A stretch of DNA of 64,000 bases, from NCBI RefSeq assembly GCF_002836355.1, contig NZ_PJCA01000001.1:310001-374000 (forward strand). Direction: 5' to 3'. Below, piece by piece: positions 30,207-39,971 of the stretch (positions are counted from its first letter, which is position 1; every line of letters starts with the position of its first letter). This DNA is from Moritella sp. Urea-trap-13. Lineage in GTDB: Bacteria > Pseudomonadota > Gammaproteobacteria > Enterobacterales > Moritellaceae. A program made the translations under genes and the position numbers. A model generated the notes under the pieces. The model saw nothing but the letters and a program-made list of their open reading frames with translations, was not told the DNA's origin and did not search any database.

Positions 30207-31034
30207 TTAACCTTGTAGTAATGTCATCGCTACTTGCGATTGCTGATTTGCTTGACTAAGCATCGTACTTGCAGCTTGTTGTGATACTTGATTTTGCGCC
30301 AGTTTAGCGGATTCCACAGCAAAATCTGCGTCCATTATACGCGATTTAGACGTAGATACATTTTCTGAAATGTTAGCTAAATTACGGATTGTTGATGAAA
30401 AACGGTTTTGCTTGGCACCAAGATCACCTCGTGTTTCAGTGACTTTCGCAATAGCTTCATCTAAACTATCAATCGCTGTTTGCGCATTAACTTCTGTTAA
30501 AATATCTGATGTTGCAGTACCAACACCTAAGCCTAATGCATCCATATTGGTGGTGATTTTAACATTGATAATTTGATTCGCATCCGAACCAATTTGAAAG
30601 TCTCGATTAAAACTCGCATCAAGTAAATTTAATCCGCCAAACGTTGTATCATCCGCAATCCGGTTCATCTCTTGTTGCATCTGACTGTATTCTCTATTAA
30701 GTACAGCACGATCTGCATCATTGTTTGAACCATTACCCGATTGAATTGATAATACCCGCATACGTTGCAACATATTGGTTGTTTCGTCGAGTGCACCTTC
30801 AGCTGTTTGCGCTAATGAAATACCGTCATTAGCATTACGTGAAGCTTGATTCAAGCCGTTTATCTGAGACTCTAAACGAGAACCGATCTGTAGTCCTGCG
30901 GCATCATCGGCAGCAGAGTTAATACGTTTACCAGACGATAGTCGCTCAAATGATGTTTGCAACGCATTTGTAGAGGTCGTCAAATTACGCTGTGAATTTA
31001 ATGATGCTACATTTGTATTTACATATAAGGCCAC
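30207..31034 (-). CDS. Flagellin 2
   Basis: A second filament subunit, 275 residues, with the same conserved ends as flagellin 1 and a divergent centre. The start is GTG 31034 (GTG GCC TTA TAT) behind AGAGGAAG, whereas flagellins 1 and 3 use ATG. The C-terminus ends MTLLQG, two residues longer than the SLL/SLLG ends of the others. A sigma-54-type element lies 53-69 bases upstream. Confidence 0.95.
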   Translation of the reverse strand: MALYVNTNVASLNSQRNLTTSTNALQTSFERLSSGKRINSAADDAAGLQIGSRLESQINGLNQASRNANDGISLAQTAEGALDETTNMLQRMRVLSIQSGNGSNNDADRAVLNREYSQMQQEMNRIADDTTFGGLNLLDASFNRDFQIGSDANQIINVKITTNMDALGLGVGTATSDILTEVNAQTAIDSLDEAIAKVTETRGDLGAKQNRFSSTIRNLANISENVSTSKSRIMDADFAVESAKLAQNQVSQQAASTMLSQANQQSQVAMTLLQG

Positions 31035-31457
31035 TGTATCTTCCTCTCTGCTTATTTTAAGTTAAAAATTCATATATTGTTTTTAATGCAATAAATAAGC
31101 CAAGAGATAAGACTACGATAATAGATGTAAGCCGTTGTTTTAAAATAAATAAAACATTTATCACAATAAGGTATAAATCCCGATTTCGATTTATATTAAC
31201 CAAGCCAAAAATTTGCCGCTAATTTGCCGGATCATTACTCATGCAAAATAATGCTCAATTACTGAGAGTGCTAGAGGGAAAAGTAATAAATGCCAACAGA
31301 AGTAGTGGTAAAGAGAAAGTAAACGAAGAAGACGTGGTTAAAAAAGGGAGATAAAAAATACTTTTACCTATACGCTTAGGCAGAACTAAAGCGATAAGGA
31401 CATAGGTAAAAGCAATACATTAGGCAGCCCCCAAAGGGGGCAGAGGGGCCCACCCTC
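31035..31457. other. Intergenic region between flagellins 3 and 2
   Basis: A 423-base gap. It contains the sigma-54-type element of flagellin 2 near one end and GC-rich stems behind flagellin 3 at the other. Between them is about 300 bases of AT-rich sequence with no convincing gene. Confidence 0.7.
31087..31103 (-). promoter_or_regulatory. Sigma-54-type promoter of flagellin 2
   Basis: On the minus strand TTGGC, seven bases, TTGCA gives the GG and GC doublets at the exact sigma-54 spacing (TGGCAC-N5-TTGC). The AC of the -24 box is replaced by TT. The transcript would start about 40 bases before the GTG of flagellin 2. Confidence 0.65.
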
Positions 31458-31458
31458 T
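31427..31458 (-). terminator. Tandem GC-rich stems behind flagellin 3
   Basis: GCCCCC-AAA-GGGGGC (31427-31441) and AGAGGG/CCCTCT (31442-31458) form two adjacent stems; the second touches the flagellin 3 stop codon. Neither is followed by a clear T run on the minus strand. They are strong structures in an AT-rich region and may end or protect the flagellin message. Confidence 0.6.
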
Positions 31459-32282
31459 TAGCCTAATAATGACATCGCAACTTGAGATTGCTGATTTGCT
31501 TGACTTAGCATTGTACTTGCTGCTTGCTGTGATACTTGATTTTGCGCTAGTTGCGCAGATTCAGCAGCAAAATCAGCATCCATAATACGTGATTTAGATG
31601 CAGATACGTTTTCAGCAATGTTCGATAAATTACGGATTGTTGATGAGAAACGATTTTGTTTCGCACCCAAGTCACCTCGTACATCAGTAACTGACGCAAT
31701 AGCAGTATCTAAAGAGTCGATTGCTGTTTGAGCACCTGCCGCAGTTAGAATGTTAGACGCTGCAGTACCAACACCTAAACCAAGTGAATTCATGTTCGTC
31801 GTAATTTTAACTGTGATGGTTTGATTAGAATCAGCACCAACTTGAAAATTATTATTAAACGTTGAATCAAGTAACGTCTCGCCACCAAACGTTGTGTCTT
31901 TTGCTACACGGTCGATTTCATTTTGTAGCTGACCAAATTCTTTATTTAACGCGGAGCGATCTTCAGTACTGTTTGAACCATTGGCAGACTGAATTGAAAG
32001 GACACGCATACGTTGTAACATATTCGTTGTTTCGTCTAATGCACCTTCAGCAGTTTGTGCCATTGAGATGCCATCATTGGCATTTCGAGCACCTTGATTG
32101 AGACCGTTAACTTGTGCTTCTAAACGAGAACCAATTTGTAAGCCAGCCGCATCATCTGCTGCTGAGTTAATACGTTTACCTGAAGATAAACGTTCAAATG
32201 ATGTTTGTAGCTCATTCGTTGAGTTCGATAAATTACGTTGTGAATTTAAAGATGCAACGTTAGTATTTACATATATAGCCAT
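31458..32282 (-). CDS. Flagellin 3
   Basis: Third filament subunit, 274 residues, with conserved D0/D1 ends and a short variable middle. It is closer by eye to flagellin 2 than to flagellin 1 in its C-terminal third ([17 protein letters not shown]). GAGGG precedes ATG 32282. It lies directly behind flgL but has its own perfect-consensus sigma-54 element, so it is probably the earliest or main flagellin, as FlaA is in Vibrio. That last point is inference. Confidence 0.95.
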   Translation of the reverse strand: MAIYVNTNVASLNSQRNLSNSTNELQTSFERLSSGKRINSAADDAAGLQIGSRLEAQVNGLNQGARNANDGISMAQTAEGALDETTNMLQRMRVLSIQSANGSNSTEDRSALNKEFGQLQNEIDRVAKDTTFGGETLLDSTFNNNFQVGADSNQTITVKITTNMNSLGLGVGTAASNILTAAGAQTAIDSLDTAIASVTDVRGDLGAKQNRFSSTIRNLSNIAENVSASKSRIMDADFAAESAQLAQNQVSQQAASTMLSQANQQSQVAMSLLG

Positions 32283-32381
32283 TTGTATTCCCTCTGTATT
32301 TAACTTTATTAAGCAATTACATAATGAATATGTAGTGCTGATTAAATGTTAGTTAGTTCATTAACTAGTTAATAATATAAG

Positions 32382-32397
32382 AGCAAGTTGTGTGCCA
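32382..32397 (-). promoter_or_regulatory. Sigma-54 promoter of flagellin 3
   Basis: On the minus strand TGGCACACAACTTGCT matches TGGCAC-N5-TTGCW at every fixed base. It lies 100-115 bases upstream of the flagellin 3 start, ending one base before the flgL stop region. Confidence 0.9.
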
Positions 32398-32398
32398 A

Positions 32399-33637
32399 TT
32401 ACGATATTGAATTAAATAAACTTAAGTTATTGATCTTATTAAACGATTTATAACTCATTTCTAAAATGCTTTGCTCTTTAGTTAGGTCAGTCATTGCCGC
32501 GGCAAGATCTGTCTCGGTAAGAATTGCCATTGCCTCTTGATTAATGATCTTAAAAGACGCGTTTGATTCAGTCACTCGCTCAATAGTGTTATTACGACCA
32601 CCGATCGTCGATATTGTTGAGACTACTGAATATTGTGCGTTCTCAATACCGACTTGCGCATCTGCCATACGCTCGCGAAAATCGACTTTTTCTAATGAAG
32701 CGTCTGATAATGCAGCCTTTAATGACTCTAACGTATTAAGAATATTGGTATTAACACTTGGCATTAACGATATATCAACACTACCCGGTGACGCACCTTG
32801 CGCCGAAATATTGACGCCATTAAAGCGAACGCCTTGCTCTGAAGAAAAACGGCCACTCTGCAGTACGTTATTTAAATTATCTTTGATCTCATAGGTATCG
32901 TTATCACCGGGAATTAACGGTGCCATGAGATTTAATTTGAAGGTATTATTTACCGGATTGTTATGATCATAATTGTGAGTATGAAAATTATCATATTCAC
33001 CTTGATCAACAACTTCGCTTTTCGCAGAGGTAATAAGCCCAGTCAGGTTACTCGTGCTCGCGGTTAACCGCGCAGGGGATGATTCAAAGACTCGTCGACC
33101 ATTATCGCCACTACCAATATAAACACTGGTTGCGATTTGAATATCATTGTCTTGCTCGTTACCACGATAAGTATATAGACCCGTTTGGTCATCCTTAACA
33201 TACGGTTGTAATTGCGAAGACGTTCCAGAAAAAATATAATCACCATTGGCATTTTTAGTGTTTACCAAACTAAATACTTCTTTTTGCACTTGCCCTATTT
33301 CTAACGAAATTGCATTTCGGTCTTGTTCACCAACCGCACCATTTAATGCTCTAACAGAAAGCACACGCCCACGTTCCATCGCGGTGTGTAAGTTATCAAG
33401 AGTCGTCTCTTCCAAACCTAATGTACTTTTCAACATCGAGCTATTCGTTTGGTATTGGGTATTTTTTTTGATTTCATCATTCAAGTAATTCGATTTCGCT
33501 ATTTCCGCGGGAGCATCACCCGAGGTACGAAATTTTTCTTGTGATGTCACTTGTGCATGTGCCGAATTTAGCCGTTTTTGTGTTTGCGACATATCTTGCA
33601 TCGAGCGCGAAAATATTTGATTATTGGTTAATCTCAT
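32399..33637 (-). CDS. flgL: FlgL, hook-filament junction protein 3
   Basis: FlgL joins the hook-associated FlgK ring to the flagellin filament. The 412-residue protein shows the flagellin-like N-terminal region (NNQIFSRSMQDMSQTQKRL) and C-terminal helix of the family. The middle includes FSGTSSQLQPYV. It starts five bases after flgK ends, so the two are one unit. Confidence 0.94.
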   Translation of the reverse strand: MRLTNNQIFSRSMQDMSQTQKRLNSAHAQVTSQEKFRTSGDAPAEIAKSNYLNDEIKKNTQYQTNSSMLKSTLGLEETTLDNLHTAMERGRVLSVRALNGAVGEQDRNAISLEIGQVQKEVFSLVNTKNANGDYIFSGTSSQLQPYVKDDQTGLYTYRGNEQDNDIQIATSVYIGSGDNGRRVFESSPARLTASTSNLTGLITSAKSEVVDQGEYDNFHTHNYDHNNPVNNTFKLNLMAPLIPGDNDTYEIKDNLNNVLQSGRFSSEQGVRFNGVNISAQGASPGSVDISLMPSVNTNILNTLESLKAALSDASLEKVDFRERMADAQVGIENAQYSVVSTISTIGGRNNTIERVTESNASFKIINQEAMAILTETDLAAAMTDLTKEQSILEMSYKSFNKINNLSLFNSIS

Positions 33638-33642
33638 GTTTG

Positions 33643-35622
33643 TTACCTCGCCGCGTTCAGAATTGTGTCAAATATTTTTTGAGAAATACTCACCACTTGC
33701 GCAGAGGCGTTATAAGCTTGCTCATAACGAATCATATTGGCGGCTTCTTCATCAAGATTGACACCTGATACACTCTCAATCCAATTCTGGCTTTGTATTA
33801 GTTTAGCTTCATTCGCAGCTGTATTAACCCGTGCTGCACGAGTGGCATTACCAACCGTTGAAATTAAAGTAGAAATACCTTCGGCAAACGTCATCTGATT
33901 CTCACCGTTATTCTTATGGTTTTTCCGTAATTTATCGTCGTTCTCTAAGCCCGCAAGTTTTAAGCCGTTACTGTTATCCGCTATCGAATTTCGGTTAAAA
34001 GCCAAAGTAAAGGTTTCGCCGGGATTTGGTTTTCCATCCATTTTAATTTCATAGCCGACACCTGGATTTAACGGAGGAATAGCATTAGCAAATAAATCTT
34101 GGCCACTTAGCGCGCCAGAACTTGTCGCCATGTAAGCGCCATTACCATCATAAATGTCAAAGTCACCGCTATTGTTAACAGTTACTTGCTGTGGCGCGGT
34201 CATATTCAAATCATTATTAGCAAAGGACAACGTAGGATCAGATATTTGTGTAACAGCAAGTCGGCTCAACGTTGTGTTGTTAGCGCCCGTGGTACTTTGT
34301 AATACTGAGGCAAAAGCAAGATCTTCTGGTTGCGTATTAGTGATGTCATAATCATTAAGATTAAATAATGTCGGACTAATTAAAAATTTATCGCCACTTT
34401 GAAAACCACCCGCTGCGGCAGTAAAATCAATTTCAAAACCATGTTCAGCCACTTCGACAGGTCCCGGATAACTACCGTTAACCGTTAATGGATTCGTGCT
34501 ACGTTCGCCGTTTTTTATTTCATAAACATCAAATGTGAGCGGACTTGTCATCGACACTTGATATTGACTTGTTGTCAACGAACTGCCTTTACCTGAAATG
34601 ATTTGAGAATTGATGATATGAGCAGCATTAGAGTTAGCCGCATAATTTTTTGCTTGGGTTGGTGGAATGGTATATATATTTTTACCAATCTCACCGTTTA
34701 GATCTAAACCCATTTTATTTTGTGTATTAACCGCATCAGCAACACCAAGACTTAACTGGCCAATCTCACGCAGTGATGTATAAATAGTGTCATCACGAAA
34801 CTCTATTAATGCGCCAACACGTCCACCTAAATCAACATCTTGCAAATTCAAGATATTGCTATCAATTTTTAATTCCAACTCCACGTTGCTTGGATCGGGG
34901 TCATTTCCGACAGCCTGAAATTGGCTCACACTATTTTGCATGACTAATGGTTGGCCATTAAGTAAGTTAATTGAGATCCCTTTGTTATCATTTACAATCG
35001 TTGATATATCAAGTTCCTTTGCTAACTTCTCGATTGCAACATCACGCTGATCAAGTAACGTACCGGGTGCGCCTTTAGGGGTGTGCTCAGCTATAATGAC
35101 TTGTTTATTAAAACCGTGTACTTCTTGAATTAATGAATTTAACAGGGCTGGTTTTTCTGCTATTTCACTGTTTGCTGTTTTGGCTTGGTTACTTAGTTGC
35201 TTGCCAACGTTACGAAAACTTATTGATAGAGTTTGCGCATCAGTGATTGCTAATTGACGGTTTGATATTGACGTTGGATCATCATTCGCGGTATGAAAGG
35301 ATTCAAATAATTGCGAAACACCTGTACCCATGTTGTTTGATTTATCAGATAAGATTTGATCGGTACGCGTAATTTCATCCAGAAATTTTTCCTGATTACT
35401 GAACGCACTGGTATCAATTAATAACTCAGCTTGCGCAAACTTATTAATTTCTCGGCCAGTAACAGAACGAGCAAGCCCCATATTATCGGTTTGCGAATGA
35501 TGCTGAGTGCGCTGACGGCTATACCCATCGGTATTAACATTCGAGATGTTATTACCTGTGGTATTAAGCGTTTGCTGGTGACCTAAAACACCAGACGTGC
35601 CGATTTGTAATAAACTAGTCAT
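33643..35622 (-). CDS. flgK: FlgK, hook-filament junction protein 1
   Basis: FlgK forms the first junction ring on the hook. The 659-residue protein is of normal length or slightly long. It begins with LLQIGTSGVLGHQQTLNTTGNNISN, conserved among rod, hook and HAP proteins, and ends with ANMIRYEQAYNASAQVVS. The middle is a large variable domain. No clear sigma-54 or sigma-28 element was found in the 95 bases upstream, so it may be read from the flgJ unit. Confidence 0.95.
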   Translation of the reverse strand: MTSLLQIGTSGVLGHQQTLNTTGNNISNVNTDGYSRQRTQHHSQTDNMGLARSVTGREINKFAQAELLIDTSAFSNQEKFLDEITRTDQILSDKSNNMGTGVSQLFESFHTANDDPTSISNRQLAITDAQTLSISFRNVGKQLSNQAKTANSEIAEKPALLNSLIQEVHGFNKQVIIAEHTPKGAPGTLLDQRDVAIEKLAKELDISTIVNDNKGISINLLNGQPLVMQNSVSQFQAVGNDPDPSNVELELKIDSNILNLQDVDLGGRVGALIEFRDDTIYTSLREIGQLSLGVADAVNTQNKMGLDLNGEIGKNIYTIPPTQAKNYAANSNAAHIINSQIISGKGSSLTTSQYQVSMTSPLTFDVYEIKNGERSTNPLTVNGSYPGPVEVAEHGFEIDFTAAAGGFQSGDKFLISPTLFNLNDYDITNTQPEDLAFASVLQSTTGANNTTLSRLAVTQISDPTLSFANNDLNMTAPQQVTVNNSGDFDIYDGNGAYMATSSGALSGQDLFANAIPPLNPGVGYEIKMDGKPNPGETFTLAFNRNSIADNSNGLKLAGLENDDKLRKNHKNNGENQMTFAEGISTLISTVGNATRAARVNTAANEAKLIQSQNWIESVSGVNLDEEAANMIRYEQAYNASAQVVSISQKIFDTILNAAR

Positions 35623-35717
35623 CAGATTACGACTCCAACCATCAGAAAATCACTCCAAAATAAGATTTTTTTCACTTATTCTTTATTTATAGTTTGCTAC
35701 TAACCCACTAAACAAGG

Positions 35718-36704
35718 TTATTTAAATGCATCATGTTTCATCACATTCTGAATTTTCGCTGCGTAGTTAGGATCTGTTGCATAACCCGCTTGCTGTAAAC
35801 CATTCAAGAACTGTGCCGAATCTGCAGAATTACTTAATGCATCACTATAACGGTCACCGGATTGCAAGAAGTTAGCAAAATCATTAAAGCTAGATTGGAA
35901 GTCTTCGTAGCTTCTAAACTGATGCTTTTCACGCTTGGCGACACCGTCAGTAAACTCTAAGGTATCGACACTGGCTGTTGGGCCTTCCCAGCGTTTATCT
36001 GCTTTAATGTTAAACAAGTTATGCGAGCTATCGCCTTTGTTATCTGTGGATACTTTCTTACCCCAGCCAGTTTCTAACGCCGCTTGCGCAAGTAATACAT
36101 CAGGAGAGACATTCAAGCGTTTCCCTACTGAGTCAGCAAAAGGCGCTAATGAGGCGATAAATTCTTCGGGGCTATTAAACTGCATTTTTGGGGCTGCCGG
36201 AGCTAACGCTGGATCGGTTTTTGCACTGCCAGCCGCTGCACTACCAACTGCGTCAACAGCAGGGATAGCTGCGCTATCTAAATCTTCCGCTAATGCTTTG
36301 TCTGTAGCAGTGCCAGCCTTAGCTGGTTGCAGGTTCTGCAATGGGTTGCTATCGCCTTTTAATGACGATGCTGGCATATAATTGCCGCCATCATTGGATA
36401 GCTGTTTAACAATGACATCCGCTAGACCTAAACTGCCTGTTTGGCTCATATCTGCAGCCATCTGCTTATCTTGCATGTCACGATAAAACTGCGTGTAGTT
36501 ATTATTCATCGGGCTGTCGGTCTCGAAGGCGGCATTGGCTTCACGCATACTTTTCATCAACATATTGGTAAACAAAGATTCAAATTGCTTTGCTACTTCT
36601 TTCAATGCCGTTTCATCATTGCCTTGCGCACGTTTACGCAAAGAATCCAGATTATGCGTATCTAAGACGTTACTGCTCACATTTGATTTAAATGAATTAT
36701 CCAT
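35718..36704 (-). CDS. flgJ: FlgJ, rod scaffold and peptidoglycan hydrolase
   Basis: FlgJ caps the growing rod and opens the cell wall for it. The 328-residue dual-domain protein has the rod-binding domain in the first 110 residues. A linker rich in alanine and proline follows, then a C-terminal glucosaminidase domain with the probable catalytic glutamate in LAQAALETGWGKK. It is preceded by a strong terminator behind flgI and a weak sigma-54-type element, so it may start a separate unit with flgKL. Confidence 0.95.
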   Translation of the reverse strand: MDNSFKSNVSSNVLDTHNLDSLRKRAQGNDETALKEVAKQFESLFTNMLMKSMREANAAFETDSPMNNNYTQFYRDMQDKQMAADMSQTGSLGLADVIVKQLSNDGGNYMPASSLKGDSNPLQNLQPAKAGTATDKALAEDLDSAAIPAVDAVGSAAAGSAKTDPALAPAAPKMQFNSPEEFIASLAPFADSVGKRLNVSPDVLLAQAALETGWGKKVSTDNKGDSSHNLFNIKADKRWEGPTASVDTLEFTDGVAKREKHQFRSYEDFQSSFNDFANFLQSGDRYSDALSNSADSAQFLNGLQQAGYATDPNYAAKIQNVMKHDAFK

Positions 36705-36872
36705 ACCCAGCCCGTTATTATTTTCGACAATATTATTTTTTGATAGTCAGTTATTCGTGTTATAAATTAATAAGCTAATATTACTGCCATTTATTTGTCA
36801 TATCTCAAAACAAATAAAATCAACAACTTAAGATTAAAAGAACTGATTAACGCTAATCGTTATATATAACAA

Positions 36873-36888
36873 AGCAATTCTTAGACCA
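36873..36888 (-). promoter_or_regulatory. Weak sigma-54-type element upstream of flgJ
   Basis: TGGTCTAAGAATTGCT on the minus strand keeps the GG and GC doublets at sigma-54 spacing and the full TTGCT of the -12 box. The -24 box is TGGTCT instead of TGGCAC. It lies between the flgI terminator and flgJ. Confidence 0.45.
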
Positions 36889-36919
36889 ACTAATACTTTA
36901 ATAAAAAATAGCTACAAAA

Positions 36920-36954
36920 AAAGCGCTAAACCACATCACGGGTTATAGCGCTTT
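36920..36954 (-). terminator. Terminator after flgI
   Basis: AAAGCGCTA (36920-36928) pairs with TAGCGCTTT (36946-36954). On the minus strand the stem runs into seven T residues, a strong intrinsic terminator 49 bases beyond the flgI stop. Confidence 0.9.
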
Positions 36955-37002
36955 CAAATAATTGAGCATTGAAGTGAACCGAGCTGAACTAGCTTAGCGG
37001 TA

Positions 37003-38157
37003 TTAAATAATAATCAGCTGGCCATCTAGTGCACCCGCATCTTTCAGCGCTTCTAAAATTGACATTAAATCACCCGGCGCAATACCTACCTGATTGACGG
37101 CGCGGATCAAATCATCGAGTGTCGCCCCCGCATCCAGCTTAAACATACGCGCATCTTCCTGCGTGACATTAATAGTTGATTTGTTGGTGACGACCGTTTC
37201 ACCGTTGGCAAACGCATTAGGCTGTGAGACCTCTTGGGTTTCATTGATGGTTACGGTCAAGCCACCGTGAGTTATCGCAGCGGGTTTAAGTTGGACATTT
37301 TGGCCAATAACGATAGTACCGGTACGTGAATTAACGATAATTTTTGCAGATTCATCTGCCATTTTTAATTCTAGGTTTTCTAATGTTGCCAAATAAGCGA
37401 CACGTTGAGAAATATCACGCGGTGCCAGCACACGTACTGATGTCGCATCCATCGGGTAGGCAGTATTAGGTCCAACGAGGTTATTAATCGAATCTGCTAA
37501 GCGTTTGGCGTTAGAGAAGTCACCGCGATGTAAGTTGAATGTCAGATAATCACCATCACCAAACGGGGTTGGGACTTCTTTCTCTACAATCGCGCCACTA
37601 CTAATACGACCAACAGTTGGTGTATTAATGATAACTTTAGAACCATCTCGGCCTTCAACACCAAGGCCACCAACAACCAAGCTGCCTTGTGCTAATGCAT
37701 ACACTTGACCGTCAGCACCTTTCAGAAAGGTTTGCAGTAGTAAACCGCCACGTAAGCTCTTAGCCTCACCAATAGCAGCAACGGTCACATCGATGGTTTG
37801 ACCAGGTTTCGTAAATGCAGGTAACACCGCGCTAACCGCAACCGGTGCCACATTTTTAATTTTTACCTTGCCACCTTCTGGCATAGTAATACCAAAATTA
37901 TTCAACATGGTTTTAAAACTTTGTTCAGAAAAAGCGTTACTCTTTTCACCCGTTCCCGGCAAACCTACAACAAGACCGTAACCAATTAATTGGTTATCTC
38001 GGACTCCTTGTACAGAGCTAATATCTTTAATACGTGCCGCATGTGCAGAATTAATAGTGAGCACAAAAAAGCTTAACAAAGCAATGCTCATGCCCAATAA
38101 TAGGTTTTGCGGTAATTTAATACGATGCGATAGCTTGATCTGAGTTGATAATTTCAT
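37003..38157 (-). CDS. flgI: FlgI, P-ring protein
   Basis: FlgI forms the periplasmic P ring around the rod in the peptidoglycan layer. The 384-residue protein has a signal peptide ending about NSAHA and then the family start [25 protein letters not shown] (residues about 42-66). The C-terminus contains [20 protein letters not shown]. Normal length. flgH lies 180 bases upstream, behind a GC-rich stem and a weak sigma-54-type element. Confidence 0.96.
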   Translation of the reverse strand: MKLSTQIKLSHRIKLPQNLLLGMSIALLSFFVLTINSAHAARIKDISSVQGVRDNQLIGYGLVVGLPGTGEKSNAFSEQSFKTMLNNFGITMPEGGKVKIKNVAPVAVSAVLPAFTKPGQTIDVTVAAIGEAKSLRGGLLLQTFLKGADGQVYALAQGSLVVGGLGVEGRDGSKVIINTPTVGRISSGAIVEKEVPTPFGDGDYLTFNLHRGDFSNAKRLADSINNLVGPNTAYPMDATSVRVLAPRDISQRVAYLATLENLELKMADESAKIIVNSRTGTIVIGQNVQLKPAAITHGGLTVTINETQEVSQPNAFANGETVVTNKSTINVTQEDARMFKLDAGATLDDLIRAVNQVGIAPGDLMSILEALKDAGALDGQLIII

Positions 38158-38257
38158 CTAGATAACCTGTGTTATAAAAATTGTCATTATTTTGGTTGGT
38201 AATGCTTCACTGCCAAAATTATGACAACCGCTAAATAATGTGCGTTATATAGCTAAA

Positions 38258-38273
38258 AGCAATTGTCATACCA
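38258..38273 (-). promoter_or_regulatory. Weak sigma-54-type element upstream of flgI
   Basis: TGGTATGACAATTGCT on the minus strand keeps GG-N10-GC spacing and the TTGCT box; the -24 box is TGGTAT. It lies about 100 bases before flgI and closely resembles the element in front of flgJ. Confidence 0.45.
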
Positions 38274-38291
38274 AGATGTAATTTACACATA

Positions 38292-38319
38292 GGCTCCGGG
38301 TATTATCATACCCGGAGCC
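38292..38319. terminator. Strong stem-loop between flgH and flgI
   Basis: GGCTCCGGGTA (38292-38302) pairs perfectly with TACCCGGAGCC (38309-38319) around six bases, 19 bases beyond the flgH stop. No T run follows on the minus strand, so it may stall or protect the message rather than end it. Confidence 0.65.
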
Positions 38320-38337
38320 AGTTTCTGTTATGCCTTG

Positions 38338-39093
38338 TTAGAAAGGCCATTTACTGCCGTTAAGGAATTTGGTTGCCCAACCTTGTACCTGCGCTTCACC
38401 CAAGTCATCAACCGCACCATATTGAATACGCGCATTAGCGATCAACGATGAATCAACTCGGTTTTCGGCATCAACATCTTGAGGGCGTAACAACCCGGTA
38501 AGACGAATAAATTCATTACCATTGTTGAGCATTAGCCATTTTTCACCTCGAATAACTAAGTTATTATTTGGCAATACACGTATGACAGTGACGGAAATAT
38601 TACCTTCTAGGCTGTTACTCTGATCGGCAGAACCATTACCCGCAAAAGAGCTACTTTGTTTTAATTTACCTTCAATTGTATAACCGCCGATAACGACATC
38701 TTCGCCACCAAGGCTGAGCGGGTCTAATTCAAATGAATTATCTTTACCGAGATTGGAACTGGCTTGTTTTTTAGCACTGGTAGACTCTGTTAACGTTACG
38801 GTAATAATGTCACCGACGCGACGTGCTTTAATGTCAGAAAAAATATTATTATTGTATTGCGGGTTAAACAACGACCCCGTTACTTTCGCTTGTACTGGAT
38901 TATCATCAGGTACAATCGGTGCATAATCAGGTGAATCTTGCTGTGGGGTTTCATTCTCATCAGCAGGTTCTTTGGCATCTTCAGTTTTGGTGGCGTCTTC
39001 ATTTCTAGCGACCACATTTTCTTTTACTTTAGTTAAAGATGTGCAACCTGCTAGCTGCATAAAAACAAACAGAGCAAAGATAAAATTACGCAT
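38338..39093 (-). CDS. flgH: FlgH, L-ring lipoprotein
   Basis: FlgH forms the outer-membrane L ring. The 251-residue protein has a lipoprotein signal peptide with lipobox LAGC (Cys17). An acidic, proline-containing linker (about 30-60) is longer than in E. coli. The conserved domain follows, with RRVGDIITVTLTE and GLLRPQDV. The extended linker explains the greater length. Confidence 0.96.
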   Translation of the reverse strand: MRNFIFALFVFMQLAGCTSLTKVKENVVARNEDATKTEDAKEPADENETPQQDSPDYAPIVPDDNPVQAKVTGSLFNPQYNNNIFSDIKARRVGDIITVTLTESTSAKKQASSNLGKDNSFELDPLSLGGEDVVIGGYTIEGKLKQSSSFAGNGSADQSNSLEGNISVTVIRVLPNNNLVIRGEKWLMLNNGNEFIRLTGLLRPQDVDAENRVDSSLIANARIQYGAVDDLGEAQVQGWATKFLNGSKWPF

Positions 39094-39133
39094 GACAATT
39101 CTCGATCATAAGAGTTAACGGTTAGCAGTTAAA

Positions 39134-39922
39134 TTAAAGCTGTTGATTGGTGTAACTTAACATTTCATCAACGGCAGATATCACTTTTGAATTCATTTCG
39201 TATACCCGCTGACTTTCAATCAGGTTGACTAATTCTTCAGTCACGTTGACATTCGATGTTTCAATCGCACCTTGCACTAGTTTACCTAGACCTTCATTAC
39301 TTGGCAGACCTTGCACTGGGTCACCACTGGCACCGGTTTGAATATACATATTTTGTCCAATAGGCTGTAAACCACCCGGATTGACAAAATCGGAAATATT
39401 AATTTGACCAACTGTTTGGTTGTTGGTTTGACCCGGTAGACTTACCGAGATCTCACCATCTTCCGATACGGTCACAGTTTGTGCATCCGCTGGAATTTGG
39501 ATCTGCGGTTGCAATGGGTAACCTGTACCCGGAGTCACAATAATACCTTCATCATTTAAGGTAAATTGACCATTACGGGTATATGACGTGGTCCCATCCG
39601 GCATTTCTATTTCGAAGAAACCACGGCCGCTGACCATTAAATCTAACGAGTTATCCGTGGTTAACATATTACCTTGCGAATGGTCTTTCTGCGTTGCCAC
39701 AACACGTGCACCTGAACCAATCATCAAACCTGAAGGTAACTTGGTATTTTGTGTGGATTGACCGCCTGGTTGATTAACCGCTTGATACAGTAAATCTTCA
39801 AAAATTGCGCGTTCTTTCTTAAAACCAACGGTACTGGCATTGGCCAAGTTATTGGAAATGGTAGAGATATTTGTTTGCTGTGCTTCTAAGCCGGTTTTAC
39901 TTATCCATAATGCAGGATTCAT
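39134..39922 (-). CDS. flgG: FlgG, distal rod protein
   Basis: FlgG builds the distal rod. The 262-residue protein has the conserved rod N-terminus (ALWISKTGLEAQQTNISTISNN), the FlgG-specific GFKKERAIFEDLLYQ segment, and a C-terminus with LVNLIESQRVYEMN. Length matches E. coli FlgG. It follows flgF by 49 bases. Confidence 0.96.
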   Translation of the reverse strand: MNPALWISKTGLEAQQTNISTISNNLANASTVGFKKERAIFEDLLYQAVNQPGGQSTQNTKLPSGLMIGSGARVVATQKDHSQGNMLTTDNSLDLMVSGRGFFEIEMPDGTTSYTRNGQFTLNDEGIIVTPGTGYPLQPQIQIPADAQTVTVSEDGEISVSLPGQTNNQTVGQINISDFVNPGGLQPIGQNMYIQTGASGDPVQGLPSNEGLGKLVQGAIETSNVNVTEELVNLIESQRVYEMNSKVISAVDEMLSYTNQQL

Positions 39923-39971
39923 AACGCTTTCCTCGTCTAATATATGCTATTTGGGACTCATCAATGAAAAA

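Noticed and set aside
31241-31354. A 37-codon open frame starting ATG CAA AAT in the gap between flagellins 3 and 2
   Set aside because: No ribosome-binding site, low-complexity charged sequence, no recognisable family, and it lies on the strand opposite the flagellin transcripts. Most likely chance.
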